From Chondrus crispus (lineage: Eukaryota > Rhodophyta > Florideophyceae > Gigartinales > Gigartinaceae): a DNA stretch of 34,659 bases. The stretch is from assembly GCF_000350225.1 (NCBI RefSeq), contig NW_005179274.1, positions 47,302-81,960 of the forward strand. The letters are read 5' to 3'. A program made the translations under genes and the position numbers. This document shows positions 1 through 10,034 of this stretch, one piece after another. The notes under the pieces were generated by a model. That model ran no database searches. It was not told the DNA's origin and saw only the letters and a program-made list of their open reading frames with translations. Position 1 is the first letter of the stretch; the number at the start of each line of letters is the position of its first letter.

Positions 1-2
1 AT

Positions 3-1784
3 CCATACAAACACCTACCGCCACGAAACGAAATCATCCCTATGACCATGACATACAGATACAAACCAACCACCAACGACCCAACAGCAGTCACTAGGAA
101 AGCACAATGCTCAGTGCGCGGCGACCTCATGATTCCGGACATCCATTACAACCCACTCAAAGTTGCCACATACATGGCAGAAAAGTCAACCGTACGCATC
201 ATTTTCGCATTAGCCGCAGCGCACGACATGCACCTTGAACACTTCGACATCACGGGTGCATATTTGCACGAAGCGTATGACCACACAACGCCGGTATATG
301 TCTGGCAACCCAAACGGTTTGACGGTTCTTACAAGCACGAAGCTGCCGCAGGGCAGCTCAAAGGCAACATATACGGCACCCCACCAGCCGCCCATACGTA
401 CTCAACCAAACTGTACCAACACCTCAAACAGCACGGATACACCCAAACCAAATCCGATCCTTCCCTATTCTTCAAGCGCATACGCAACGACATCATTCTC
501 ATCGCAGTAAGTATGGACGACTTTTTGGCAGCTGCCAGCACCACAAAGCTGAATGACGAATTCCACAACACACTCCAAGTCAAATACAAAGTCAAAAGGC
601 TTGGCAAGCCAACATCGTACCTCAATTGGAATATCTCATACACGCCAGCAGGCATTCACGTCTGCCAGCGACAGCACATCCAGCACGTAGCGCAATACCT
701 ACACATGGAAGAAGCCATACCACATCAAACGCCATACGCAAACGGTGCCAGAGTAGACCCACCAACACCGAAAGAAACTGCAGATGACAAAATCACCGCA
801 CCATATCGTGCAGCACTTGGTGAAATCCGCTACATTGCGGACTGCAGCAGACCAGACATCAGTTACGCCACAGCAGCGCTAGCACGAGCAACAAAATGTC
901 CCACTCAACGCCACTGGAACTTCCTCAAAAGGACCGTCAGATACCTCATCGGCACAGAGAATCACGGTTTACTGTTCCCCCAACACAACACGGCACCCCT
1001 CCTCATAACATACGCTGACGCTGACTTTGCCAATGACCCCGTCTCAAGGAAGTCCATCTCCGGTTCAGTATACCAAGTGCACGGCGCCACAGTGCACTGG
1101 CGTTCCAAGCAACAACCACTGGTAGCCCAGTCCACGTGCGAGGCCGAGTATATAGCAGCCGCCGAAACTGCGCAAGACACCATCTGGCTCCGCAACATGT
1201 TCACAGAGTTGGGATACACACAATAACAGCCCACCACCATGTGCATAGACAATGCTGCAGCAATCACCATCGCGCGCAATACCGCACGGACAAAACGGCG
1301 CAAATGTATCGACATTCGCTACCACCTCCTGCAAGACCTCACACAACACCAAGCGTTGTCCCTCAAACATGTGCCAAGTCGGCGCATGTACGCCGACATC
1401 ATGACCAAACCACTGAAACCCGCACTGTTCGAAGAACACCGATCCAACCTTGGGATATACCCAAGCAGCAAACAAGTCCACTTCCAACCAGACCCAACGC
1501 TCATTGACCCGCAAACCGCGCGTCAGGGGGACTGTGATGACCCACAAAATGAAGATCGGCGACGCGCGATTCACGGGCCAATCGCCCCATCCGCCCCCAA
1601 AGATACAGTAGCAGGTGATGACCCACAAGCCAGGCCACAGGCCAGGCCACACCAATTGCCGTATGTAGCGCCACCAGAACAGAATAAAAGCTCGCCGTCG
1701 CTCGGCCCGCTGGCGCGAGACGGGCGGGGGCACGAGGCTTACTTCGTCACAGGCAGCATCAGCAAGAGTCGTCAGCCCTGCTAG
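3..1784 (+). pseudogene. Ty1/copia pol 3' half (reverse transcriptase, RNase H), partial and broken
   Basis: The reading frame is already open at the left window edge, so the 5' part (gag, protease, integrase) lies outside. Residues downstream of the ATG at 42 match the copia reverse transcriptase order: a KAQCSVRGD segment, FDITGAYLHE (first catalytic Asp), the DD box as SMDDF, then the copia RNase H with YADADFA, SISGSVY and CEAEYIAAAE. A TAA at 1224-1226 interrupts the frame. The same frame resumes at once and encodes the typical copia C-terminus (CIDNAAAITIA, ADIMTKPL) until TAG at 1782-1784. The usual YVDD box reads SMDD here, which is atypical. The last roughly 80 codons lie past the expected end of copia RNase H and overlap the LTR remnant, so they are probably not element protein. 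I judge it a dead copy with a single nonsense mutation plus truncation. The family is clear; the exact lineage is not. Confidence 0.88.
1525..1760 (+). repeat. Copia polypurine tract and truncated 3' LTR remnant
   Basis: A short purine run AGGGGGA (1525-1531) sits just after the end of copia RNase H. It is followed by TGTGATGACCC from 1533, the place and TG start expected of a 3' LTR. The segment GTGATGACCCACAA occurs twice (about 1534 and 1615). No second LTR or target duplication is visible. The right limit is arbitrary, because the pogo-like sequence takes over somewhere between about 1690 and 1790. Confidence 0.4.
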
Positions 1785-1789
1785 TCCAT

Positions 1790-3788
1790 CACTTCCCTTG
1801 TTTCCATCCCTGACAAAACTCTCTTTGTCAACCCCAGATCTGACCGTATCTGAAATATTCGTCTTGCTCCGTTTACGAGAGCGCTTCTCTGCTTGAACAT
1901 TCAGCTTTCTCTGTGCCCTCGCTGCAGCCTCCGCGCGTTTTTAACTGCCCTTCTCGCCTTATCGGCTTCTTTCAGAGCACGCAAAGCCCTTTTTTCTGCA
2001 ATGGCAGCTTTTTTGCCAACTTCTGTTCTAATGCCACTCGTTTCTGCATCTCTTTCATTTTTCGAGCGTTCTCCTTTTCAATTACGTTTTGTGCCTCCCT
2101 CTCAATCCATGCCTTCTTTGCCTCAATAACTTCGCCATGTGTGAGGTACAGGGCTGGTGTTCCCGATATTAGGGCAGTATTACGCTCGCGGGTCTGTCTG
2201 TTTTTAAGACTACTGTTTGTTCTTGAATCGTCCTTCGAAGGGCCCAGACTCATCAGTATACTATTCACGGTCTATTGCGTCCTCAGCAGTACCTGCACAT
2301 CTCGAAGCTTCGTGGAAGCTCCATCAGGTCCGTGCACGATTCCCATCAATCTCTGGTACGTAGTGCTGTCAGAGCGGCGCTGTTGCACTGTGGGAAGCCT
2401 AGAGGCGGGCCCCCAACACTCAATCCTACGGAGCTGCTCTTTCTCCTCCTCTTTCACACCATTAATATGAAGCTTGAACCGCTCGGAAAATTTAAAATCC
2501 ATTGGCCAAAGACCGGTACTCTTGAAAGACTCTTGAACGTCTTTCACAGTGATACCTTCATACCCGCGAACGTCGCGCATGAGCTTAATTTGTATGGCCT
2601 TTGTATCGGTTGGCTGGAGTTTGCAGAGACCGTCTCTTGATTCTCTGACTATGCTCTGAAACTTTTTGTTAACGTACTGGTCACAAGGTTGCAGTATATG
2701 AGAGGTGGATGAGGGGCTTTGTACGACCTGGCAGTTTTTCCTCACCGCCAACTCGAGCCACTCAATACCATTGCGAGAGCTATGACCATCTAAGCATGGA
2801 AGATAGAGAGCTGATCTAGGGACCGTTTTGCGAACGAATCAGTCTAGGTGCTTAATAAATTTTGGAATTATATCCATCTCCATTGATCCATTCTCTGTTG
2901 TGCACACATATCCGTCGGTCGGAAACCATTTGCCTTCTTCTAGTTTAAACAAACTAGAGCCTTCTACTTTGTACCTGTCCTTACGCAGAGGTAGAAACCA
3001 TCTTGACATCACATTTTTTCCAGCTACGATGACAAAAAGCGGGGCAACTCTTCCTGAGGCAGAGACTGCAATAACAGCCGTGACATGCAATCCAGGTCCT
3101 TGGTTTGTGGTGACTGATTTAGAACCACCATGGTCTGTGCTTGCAGAGACGAAAGCCTTAACTTTCTTGCCGTACTCTGCACTTACGGAGGTTTCATCCA
3201 TATTCCAAATGCGTTCCGGGTCATGCAACATACCAGGAAAATCTCTATCCACTTGCCTCAAAACATCAGCATATGTTTTGACGTGTCCATATTTCTCACC
3301 TTGTAGCTTTGCTATATCCTTGTTTTCGGAGTTGCGGTATGTAATGTTTCTATTTCGAGCTCTAAAACTGCGTACAGCATCGTCAGACGGAAAGTCATCA
3401 TAATATTTATTGCGTCCATCACACGCGATGCGGGCCATTAAACATTTAACGTCTAACTTTTTAGCCGCGAATCCCCTTGATGCAGCATAGATAAGTCGAT
3501 CACAAATCATAGACTCCTCCTCGCATGTTATTACGCGACGCTTCCCGGCGCCATGCGTCGCAGGGTTCAGCATTTTTTCAGAAGTTGATCATCTTTGCTT
3601 CGAATTGCTCGTCTAATGCGGTAGTAGATAGCCAGGCTGACTCCAGTCTGAGAGCATACATCACGGGCTAAAATTTCGGAGCTGGATTGAAGGAGGTCAA
3701 CGGTTTGTTGGCGTGCGGAGCGCCATTCCTCGTCTCGATTGTCTCTTTTACGACATTTTGCCGACTGGCGGCGCATGGATTCTAGCAT
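1790..3788 (-). pseudogene. pogo/Tigger/jerky-like DDE transposase, decayed
   Basis: Read on the minus strand from the ATG at 3788, the first 73 codons are a basic helix-turn-helix-like region. At an A6 run near 3570 the frame shifts, and 3573-2839 carries the CENP-B/psq-like region and the start of the DDE domain (WNMDETSVS, first Asp; HVTAVIAVSASG). A TAG at 2839-2841 interrupts. The same frame continues with CLDGHSS (second Asp) and LQPCDQY (third Asp), about 36 residues apart, then WPMDFKF. A second TAG lies at 2272-2274. A further frameshift near an A-run at about 2015 and another near 1940 are needed to follow the Lys/Arg/Glu-rich coiled C-terminal tail. The region around RGFA and the RNRNIT motif matches the second pogo-like fragment at about 22.6-23.1 kb. 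It is non-functional as it stands. Terminal inverted repeats were not identified; the 5' flank is split by the gypsy insertion at 3808. Confidence 0.85.
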
Positions 3789-3802
3789 ATTGAACTGGGG
3801 AA

Positions 3803-3807
3803 AGTGG
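3803..3807. repeat. Target site duplication of the gypsy element, left copy
   Basis: AGTGG directly precedes the left LTR and is repeated directly after the right LTR. A 5-bp duplication is standard for Ty3/gypsy integrases. Confidence 0.95.
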
Positions 3808-3863
3808 TGTAGTATAATGACCGGCGCGAGCGCGCGGAGGTCATCGGACGGCCGTGTACGGTA

Positions 3864-4075
3864 TACACGTGGGCGGTTGTGCCCACGTGTAGCGAGCGCG
3901 CGCGCATGCCGAGCGGTCGTAATCTGGCGTACGTGTACAGTAGTGCACGTGTCGTCCGAGCGGTAGTCTACGCGTGTTACGTGTGCGCGTTAGCACACGT
4001 GTCGTCCGTGCGGTAGTCTGTAAGCAACACGCGTGTACAGTAGTGCACACGTGTAGTAGCAGGGTCCGTGCGGTA
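3864..4075. promoter_or_regulatory. U3 cluster of CACGTG palindromes and direct repeats
   Basis: An 11-bp perfect inverted repeat, TACACGTGGGC / GCCCACGTGTA (3864-3874 and 3881-3891), has a 6-bp spacer. A 24-bp direct repeat beginning CACGTGTCGTCCG occurs at 3946 and 3996. A third partial copy of its second half (GTCCGTGCGGTAGT) follows near 4065. CACGTG is the E-box/G-box core bound by bHLH and bZIP factors in many eukaryotes, so these are plausible enhancer sites. Function is inferred. Confidence 0.5.
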
Positions 4076-4250
4076 GTAGCAATTATGGCGCTACCTTTTT
4101 AATTGTGTACAGTACCCGGCACGCACTAGGCGGCAGGTACTGTACTACTGTACTGGGACAGGTGTCCGAGGCGTCCCTCTGCCGGGTTAAGACCTGGCAC
4201 CCGTCCCCACCAGTAAACGGGGGCAAGCTCGCCCCCGTCCCTTTCGCGCC

Positions 4251-4256
4251 TATATA
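4251..4256 (+). promoter_or_regulatory. Candidate LTR TATA box
   Basis: TATATA follows CGCGCC, about 226 bp before the LTR end, which is a sensible place for the U3/R boundary. Just upstream, 4217-4238 forms an 8-bp stem (ACGGGGGC / GCCCCCGT). The same box is kept in the right LTR near 14323. Confidence 0.5.
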
Positions 4257-4480
4257 CGTCCGTTTCGGTTGTCTATCGCGCGCGCTGGCTTCTAACACGT
4301 TACCAGTCGCTCCCGTTCACGCACTACGGGGCGACTGCGCGTAACCGGCCAGTGAGCCAATCTCTTTTCGCGAGCTCGTCCGATCGGTTCAATTAGCGCG
4401 TCGCGTCCACGCCGTGTGCTCCCTCGCTAAAGCCTCCGCCTCTCACCCAACCCAGGGCGGAGAGGAGTTATCCCACATTT

Positions 4481-4494
4481 TGGTACTCTTGTGG
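4481..4494 (+). other. Candidate primer binding site
   Basis: TGGTACTCTTGTGG begins 3 bp after the 5' LTR. A TGG start is expected where the CCA end of a tRNA pairs. The tRNA cannot be named from the window. The first ten bases recur beside the LTR-like element near 33516. Confidence 0.55.
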
Positions 4495-4606
4495 AGGGGA
4501 TAACTCTTGAGGTTGAGCCGCACGCGTAGTCGCTCGATCGCGCGCAGAACCGTACGGACGGAAAAGGTTGAGAAATCACCGCGTCGATCGCGAAGCGTAT
4601 TCGACG

Positions 4607-7096
4607 ATGAACCGACCGGATCAAGGGGGAGACTCCGCCTCCGGGCGTCTGAGCACCCGCAGTGGCAGTGGCGCACAGCGCCCCCGAGTGGAGAACCAGG
4701 AAGCCCTGCTGCGACCACCACCGCGACCGGGCCGCACGCGAGCGTCCGCATCGGATGTTACGCCGGTCGTGTCGGCAGGCACTGAGAATCGCGTCCAACG
4801 GATGGTCGACGCGATTCAGCCGCGCATCCAGGCCTGGGTCGAGGAGTTCCTCGCTACGGAACTCCCCCAGGTAGCGCGCGTATGCCTCGACCGAACGGTG
4901 CCCGCGCTCGTGGACGCGCACGTACGCAGCGCAATACCACCGCTTTTGGACGAACTTCTACCCGCTCAAGTCCAATGCCAGGTGGTGACTGCGCTCACCA
5001 CTGTGGATGAAGAATCCCCGTCCGGTACGGCTCTAAAGGGAGCGATCAGCTCCGCCGTGGCTAATCGTCTGGCCACGACCTTCGCCGGAGCAGGAGTCGA
5101 CGCACGCGAGCAGCGCGACTCAACCGCTTCGGATTCTACGCTAACGCACGCTGAACCGATCGGCGCCGCACCCGGGATCGGTACAATGGCCCCTCACCCG
5201 GAGGGTAAGACCATTTACCTCCCACCAATTTATGGTGCTACAGGAGGGCCCACAGAAAATGGCCCTCCCGTGCTCGCCGATACGGCTGGCCCCCGCGGGA
5301 CAGAAAACCGCCTGGGGCGCTTCGCGACAGAAAAGCGACAGCCGTATCGGTCGAGCAGAAGAAGCGCACCCGGCGCTCAAGGCTACACCTCGGAGGGTAC
5401 AGAAAACCCCTCCGAGGAAGAAGACACAAGACGTCGCCACAGGGCGACGCGCAAGAACCGCGACGGACGCTACGCGCGATGCCGCGATGCAGGAGGGGTC
5501 GGTTACCCCTCCGATGATAACCGCGAAGGACGCTATACGCGATACCGCGATGCCGGAGGAAGTGGATACCCCTCCGATGACGAGGACACCGAGTCGGACG
5601 GATCGCGCAGAAGCGACCGCAGAGGCCGCAATGCGCGCAACCGACGTCTGTTCCGGCGAGAAGACTCCGATCCGGAGGGCTACAGTAGCCCCGGCGTAGA
5701 AGGAGACCGCCATCGCAGGGGCAGAGACCGCCGGTCTGCCCCGAGGCGGGATCCGAAACTGTTGCCGGTGATTAAGCCGCTGAACGACCTGTTCACCAAG
5801 GCCGTCGACTACCGCACTTATAGGCTGGAAAATCGCAGCGCGCGCTACGACGCGAGTACCGCGCGGCGAGTTAACCGTTATCGGAAGAAGTTGGACGTCC
5901 AGCTGAAAACCCACACGTTCGGTGTTCAAGATCCAATCGCGGTGCTAGGGTTTCTCGCGCGCTTCAAGATGGCCTGCGACCACAATGGGGTCAGCGAAGG
6001 CGCGGCCGTATGGTGTTTCCAGTTCTATTTGACTGGGCAGGCTCACGCCTTGCTCCAGTCCAGGCTACACGGGAACACCATGGCGGTCGATGCGGAGCAG
6101 CGCGATGTGCTCGAAACCTACGCGGAAGTTGTTAACTTTTTATTGCGCACGTACGCGACTGACGACGTTATTTCTGAAGCGGTCGGTGATGTCACCTCCT
6201 TCCGTCAGAGCTCTAATATGACGGAGGAGGTGTACAGTAACCAGTTGTGGGACAAGGCGTTGCGCTGCGGAACCGTATTTTCGGACAGGCGCTTGAAGTC
6301 CCTTTTCGTTGAGGGACTTCTGCCAGCGACGTGGGCGCAGGTGCGGAATTATCTCTCGACGCATCCGGGCGTGGACTACCAAGCGGTGGCACGCTACGCG
6401 CAAGCGATAGGGGAGACGCACCGCTCTGCTCAAAGACAGGCGACCTCGCTCGCGTCGCCTCAAGCACCGTCCGATTCGGTGAGAAGATTCACGCGCAACG
6501 CGCGGACAAGGCCCGTGCTGTCGGTCGAGTCTCTATCTGAACTCCGGACAGCGTGCGGAACCGAAACGGAGGGGATACTGGCGGTGACGGACCAGTCGGC
6601 GACGCCGAGGCCGACGCTAAGGAAGGGGGAGGGAACAAAAATAATTCCTCGACGGCTACGGAGGAACAGGCGCGACGCGAACAACCAGTTACGGACGATT
6701 GCAGAAGACAACCCTCCACCGCTACGGAAGGATACGCGCGTCGCAAAGAATCCGCTACGGACGAAGGCAGGATTAATTCCCCACCCGCGGGGGAATGTGC
6801 GCGACGATAAGGACCCGTTACGGACGATGGCAGAATTAAATCCACCACCGCTACGGGAGGAGGCGCGCGACGCAAAGAACCGGAAACGGACGACGCCCGC
6901 AGTGGCAATCCCGCTAACGCGGATGAGCGGGCCGATACGGGCGCGGAGAAGACCCGCTCGTGGGAAGAAGACGTCCATATTGGTGCAGAAGACAGTACCG
7001 TCCGGTCGGAAATTATGGACATGCTGTCCGAGTTCAAGGACATGTGGTCCGGCCACTTGGGTAAGATCGATGCTACGAAACATCGCATCGAGCTAA
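4607..7096 (+). CDS. gag: gypsy Gag polyprotein
   Basis: The frame is open from before 4568, but the first real ATG is 4607, 126 bp after the candidate primer site. The first third is disordered and rich in Arg, Asp, Ser and Gly, with two near-identical GYPSDD-containing repeats (about 5461-5580). The central part, about 5790-6480, has the retrotransposon Gag fold signature: an aromatic/Leu-rich helix set including WCFQFYLTGQAHALLQS, FLLRTYATDD and LFVEGLLPATWAQV. No CCHC zinc knuckle is visible. After about 6540 the frame reads Arg/Pro-rich low complexity over a tandem 66-bp repeat, and the parallel -1 frame looks more like pol. The end at 7096 therefore probably overshoots the functional Gag. 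A Gag-to-Pol -1 frameshift is plausible but not shown. Confidence 0.85.
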   Translation: MNRPDQGGDSASGRLSTRSGSGAQRPRVENQEALLRPPPRPGRTRASASDVTPVVSAGTENRVQRMVDAIQPRIQAWVEEFLATELPQVARVCLDRTVPALVDAHVRSAIPPLLDELLPAQVQCQVVTALTTVDEESPSGTALKGAISSAVANRLATTFAGAGVDAREQRDSTASDSTLTHAEPIGAAPGIGTMAPHPEGKTIYLPPIYGATGGPTENGPPVLADTAGPRGTENRLGRFATEKRQPYRSSRRSAPGAQGYTSEGTENPSEEEDTRRRHRATRKNRDGRYARCRDAGGVGYPSDDNREGRYTRYRDAGGSGYPSDDEDTESDGSRRSDRRGRNARNRRLFRREDSDPEGYSSPGVEGDRHRRGRDRRSAPRRDPKLLPVIKPLNDLFTKAVDYRTYRLENRSARYDASTARRVNRYRKKLDVQLKTHTFGVQDPIAVLGFLARFKMACDHNGVSEGAAVWCFQFYLTGQAHALLQSRLHGNTMAVDAEQRDVLETYAEVVNFLLRTYATDDVISEAVGDVTSFRQSSNMTEEVYSNQLWDKALRCGTVFSDRRLKSLFVEGLLPATWAQVRNYLSTHPGVDYQAVARYAQAIGETHRSAQRQATSLASPQAPSDSVRRFTRNARTRPVLSVESLSELRTACGTETEGILAVTDQSATPRPTLRKGEGTKIIPRRLRRNRRDANNQLRTIAEDNPPPLRKDTRVAKNPLRTKAGLIPHPRGNVRDDKDPLRTMAELNPPPLREEARDAKNRKRTTPAVAIPLTRMSGPIRARRRPARGKKTSILVQKTVPSGRKLWTCCPSSRTCGPATWVRSMLRNIASS
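6649..6912. repeat. 66-bp (22-codon) tandem repeats between gag and pol
   Basis: About four imperfect units start near 6649, 6715, 6781 and 6847. In the pol frame each encodes a version of STATE..ARR......TD. The third unit has TAA at 6808-6810 where the others have AAA or GAA after ARR. The repeats occupy the place where a protease domain would be expected. Confidence 0.7.
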
Positions 7097-9335
7097 AGCT
7101 CGGTGCGAAGCCGATCTACCAAGCACCCTACCCAGCCGGACCCATCGCGCGCGAGAAGTAGAAGAAGGAAATCGACCGCATGCTGCGCGCGGGAGTCATC
7201 GAACCGACATCGGCCGAGTGGGCGAGCCCCGTGGTCTTCGTCCGTAAAAAGGACGGGACCATGCGGTTCTGCGTGGACTATCGCAAGCTAAACGCCGTTA
7301 CGGTTCGCGACTCCTACCCACTACCGAGCATGGACGAATGTATCGACTCGCTCGGCGATGCCACTGTCTTTACCACGCTAGACTGTAATAGCGGGTATTG
7401 GCAGGTGGAGATCGCCAAGGAGGTCAGCGATAAAACAACGTTCGCGTCGCATTCGGGCCTCTACCGCTTTCTACGCATGCCGTTCGGTCTCAAAAACGCG
7501 CCCGCGACATTTCAACGAGCGGTCGACATCATCCTGTCCCGCGTGAAATGGGAGACCGCGTTGGTCTACCTCGATGACGTCATTGTCTACTCGCGAACCG
7601 TTACGGAACATATGGCACACGTGCGCGAGGTACTACGGCTTCTACATACCGCGGGCGTGTCGCTAAAATTGGCGAATTGCGCGTTTTTCGACACCTCCGT
7701 AACCTATCTCGGGCACGTCATTCGTCCGGGACGGTTGGAGGTGGAGCGACGCAACGTCATCGCGATCGAGCGCGCGCGCGCGCCTACGAACCAAACGGAA
7801 CTGCGATCCTTTCTCGGGATGTGCAACGTTTACCGACGGTTTTTGCAAGGATTCGCGAAGATCGCCGCGCCGCTGAATAAGAAGACCGGCAAGAATCAGC
7901 CCTACGAGTTCGAGATCTCAACCGATGCGGAATACGCGGCGTTTGAGGAATTGAAGCGGCGCCTCGTGTCGCTGCCAATCCTCGCGCTGCCCCGCTACGG
8001 ACGGAAATATACGCTGGACACCGACGCGTGCGGACACCAAGTGGGTTGCACCTTTCTACAGAAGCAACCCGATGGAGGTACTCGACCGATCGGATATTGG
8101 AGCCGTGCGTTGACCGACGCGGAGCGCAATTATACGACTACCGAAAAGGAATGCTTGGCCGTAGTGTGGAGCATCCTCACCCTACGGCCGTACCTATACG
8201 GAAGCGCGTTCAACCTTCGCACGGATCACGAGGCCCTACGCTGGGTCCTCAATTTAGCGGACAGTTCCGGTCGGCTCGCTCGCTGGCGCCTGCGCTTGGC
8301 GGAGTACGACTACGAGGTACAGTACCGCCCAGGCGTCAAGCACCAACTCGCGGACGGCGTATCCCGCTTACGTACCGATGGACGAGACTCCGAACCGGTC
8401 GATGATGAGGTCCCGTGCTTCGCGGTCCAGTACGGTGAGGGAAGCGAGGCCCTCCTGGACAATGTGCACTGGGACCCACCGCAAGACCGTCCGGACGGTT
8501 GTCACGCGCTCGCGATAACTCCCGAGGAACGCGACGCTGCGTCCATCTCGGTTGAGGAATTTTTACGCGAACAAGCTGAGGACGCCTTCTGTCCCTTCGC
8601 CCCGAAAACCGTCGGGACGCCGAACTCGAAGTTCGACATCGACCGTTACGGATTTCTCATGAGGACGTCCCCGCTGGACGGGACCCTGCAGCGCGTGGTA
8701 CCGACTCAGTTGCGCCCCTGGGTACTGTACCTGGCACACCATCCGAGATTGGCAGATCACCCGGGAGCGACGCGTATGTACTACACCCTTCGCAGGGAGT
8801 ACTACTGGCCACACATGGCCAGCGACGCGTTTTCGACCGTACGGAATTGCACCTCGTGTGCTGCGACCCGCGGGACGCTTGTCAAGAACCAAAAGGATCT
8901 CAAGCTGTTCCCCGCGGCGGGCCCCTTGGAGTTTGTCGCGATGGACCTCCTGGGGCCCCTGCCCAAGACCGCGCACGGAAACCAACACGTGTTGGTAATT
9001 ACCGACCGGTTCTCCTGGCTAACGCGCAGTATCCCGCTCCGGACCACAACCGCTTCGGTCGTCGCAAACGCGTTTCTGGACAACTGGGTCTACGTTTACG
9101 GAGCGCCGCGCTACGTACTAACCGACAATGGCCCCCAGTTCGCTGCGAAATTCTTCGACGCGGTATGCGCCCTCCTGGGGGTGCGGCATTATCTCACGAC
9201 GGCCTACCACCCCCAGTCGAATGGGCAGACCGAACGGTTCAATCGCAAGCTGGTACAACGCCTCCGGCACTACGTGGAGGAGCACCAACGCGATTGGGAC
9301 GACTACGTGCAGCCGCTGACCTTCGCGTACAATAC

Positions 9336-9340
9336 GCAGG
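9336..9340. repeat. Target duplication GCAGG of nested insertion, left copy (right copy 10388-10392)
   Basis: GCAGG precedes the insertion and follows it. With the terminal T of the element, the left junction reads CAG/GT; the right junction reads GCAG/GT. Confidence 0.9.
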
Positions 9341-9685
9341 TGTAGTGCAATGTGCCTGTCAGGCCGGAACGAGGGTCCAACGGTCCAGCGACAACACAAC
9401 CAACAAACAACAACCAACAAGAGTTGCCGACGGCACAGCCCTACGGAGTGTTCTATTCTCCCTTTCCCTTTAAGTGGGTTTGCGGCCCACAGTAGCTCAA
9501 GTCCCTGACAGGGGGGGGCAAAAGGAAGAGGCCCGCCCCGGGACGAATGGTGGTAGAGTCTTGTACAGGCAGCTGCTCGGCGAGTTCGGGGCGGTAATTA
9601 GGAAGCCGGGCCCGATGGGTCGTAAATCCAATGCTCGCAGAGCGCCTGTTACACCTTATACCGTTGATAAGGTCTTCAACGGGGG

Positions 9686-9920
9686 CGTCGCAACGCAGCC
9701 CGACGGGAATTAGCAAACACGTAGCAGCGCTACACCTCCGTACTGCCCGATGGCAAAGTACCGAAACCGGAACGGTCGCAACCTGTATCCGATGGAACCA
9801 ACACTGTCCTGTATACACAACAGGACTTTCGAGGGAAACGTCGTTGCAACAGCCTCCGTCGGTGCTCGTAAACAAGTAGCAGCGCTACACCCACGTGTCG
9901 CCCGATGGCAAAGACACCTA
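9686..9920. repeat. 155-bp spaced internal repeats of the nested insertion
   Basis: GTAGCAGCGCTACAC occurs at 9721 and 9876 with similar sequence around each copy, including CCCGATGGCAAAG and CGGTCGCAACC. The two units are about 155 bp apart. The core itself is a small inverted repeat (GTAGC...GCTAC). Confidence 0.65.
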
Positions 9921-9960
9921 CACCGGTCCGGTCGCAACCAAAGCCGATGGCACCAACACA

Positions 9961-10034
9961 AGATAAGGGAATAGAAATAGAGATAGAGATAGGAATAGAA
10001 AAGGATAGGTGAAATAAAGGAAAAGGAAAGGGAA
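9961..10034 (+). repeat. Purine-rich tract
   Basis: This is a nearly pure A/G stretch built on AGATAG/GGAATAG variants and ending GGAAAAGGAAAGGGAA. It is low complexity inside the nested LTR-like element. A polypurine-tract role is possible only if this is an internal region, which I consider unlikely. Confidence 0.5.

Larger units (their letters stand above)
3808..4477 (+). repeat. Gypsy 5' LTR (670 bp)
   Basis: It starts TGTAGTATAATG and ends TTATCCCACA. It matches 13880-14549 along its whole length with no indels and two substitutions. U3 holds CACGTG-containing repeats and palindromes; a TATATA box lies at 4251-4256. Confidence 0.97.
6541..9345 (+). pseudogene. pol: gypsy Pol: reverse transcriptase, RNase H, integrase (interrupted)
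   Basis: The frame is one base behind Gag and is open from 6541, with TAA at 6808-6810 and TAG at 7159-7161. The second stop lies in the conserved lead-in to RT, between PAGPIAREK and KKEIDRMLRAG. Downstream, 7162-9342 is open. RT shows DCNSGYWQ, MPFGLKNAPATFQ and the YLDD box (7567-7578). RNase H shows TLDTDACG, TEKECLAVVW and RTDHEALRW. Integrase has an HHCC finger (HHPRLADHPG to CTSC) and the DDE triad in AMDLLGP, LTDNGPQF and NGQTERFN. No credible aspartic protease precedes RT; a lone ADTGAE at about 6931 sits in low complexity. The frame ends artificially at TAG 9343-9345, inside the nested insertion beginning at 9341. The C-terminal part resumes at 10392. Confidence 0.93.

Noticed and set aside
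1065..1733. Minus-strand 222-codon frame opposite copia RNase H
   Set aside because: It is antisense to clearly conserved copia coding and has a Trp/Cys-rich composition typical of a shadow. Only its first part may overlap the decayed tail of the pogo-like protein.
4427..4921. Minus-strand frames over the 5' part of gag and the LTR
   Set aside because: GC-rich shadow frames with no start or family support.
6931..6948. Retroviral-type protease motif DTGA
   Set aside because: It is four residues in a charged low-complexity region, without the hydrophobic lead-in, the flap or the ILG-type C-terminal motif of aspartic proteases.
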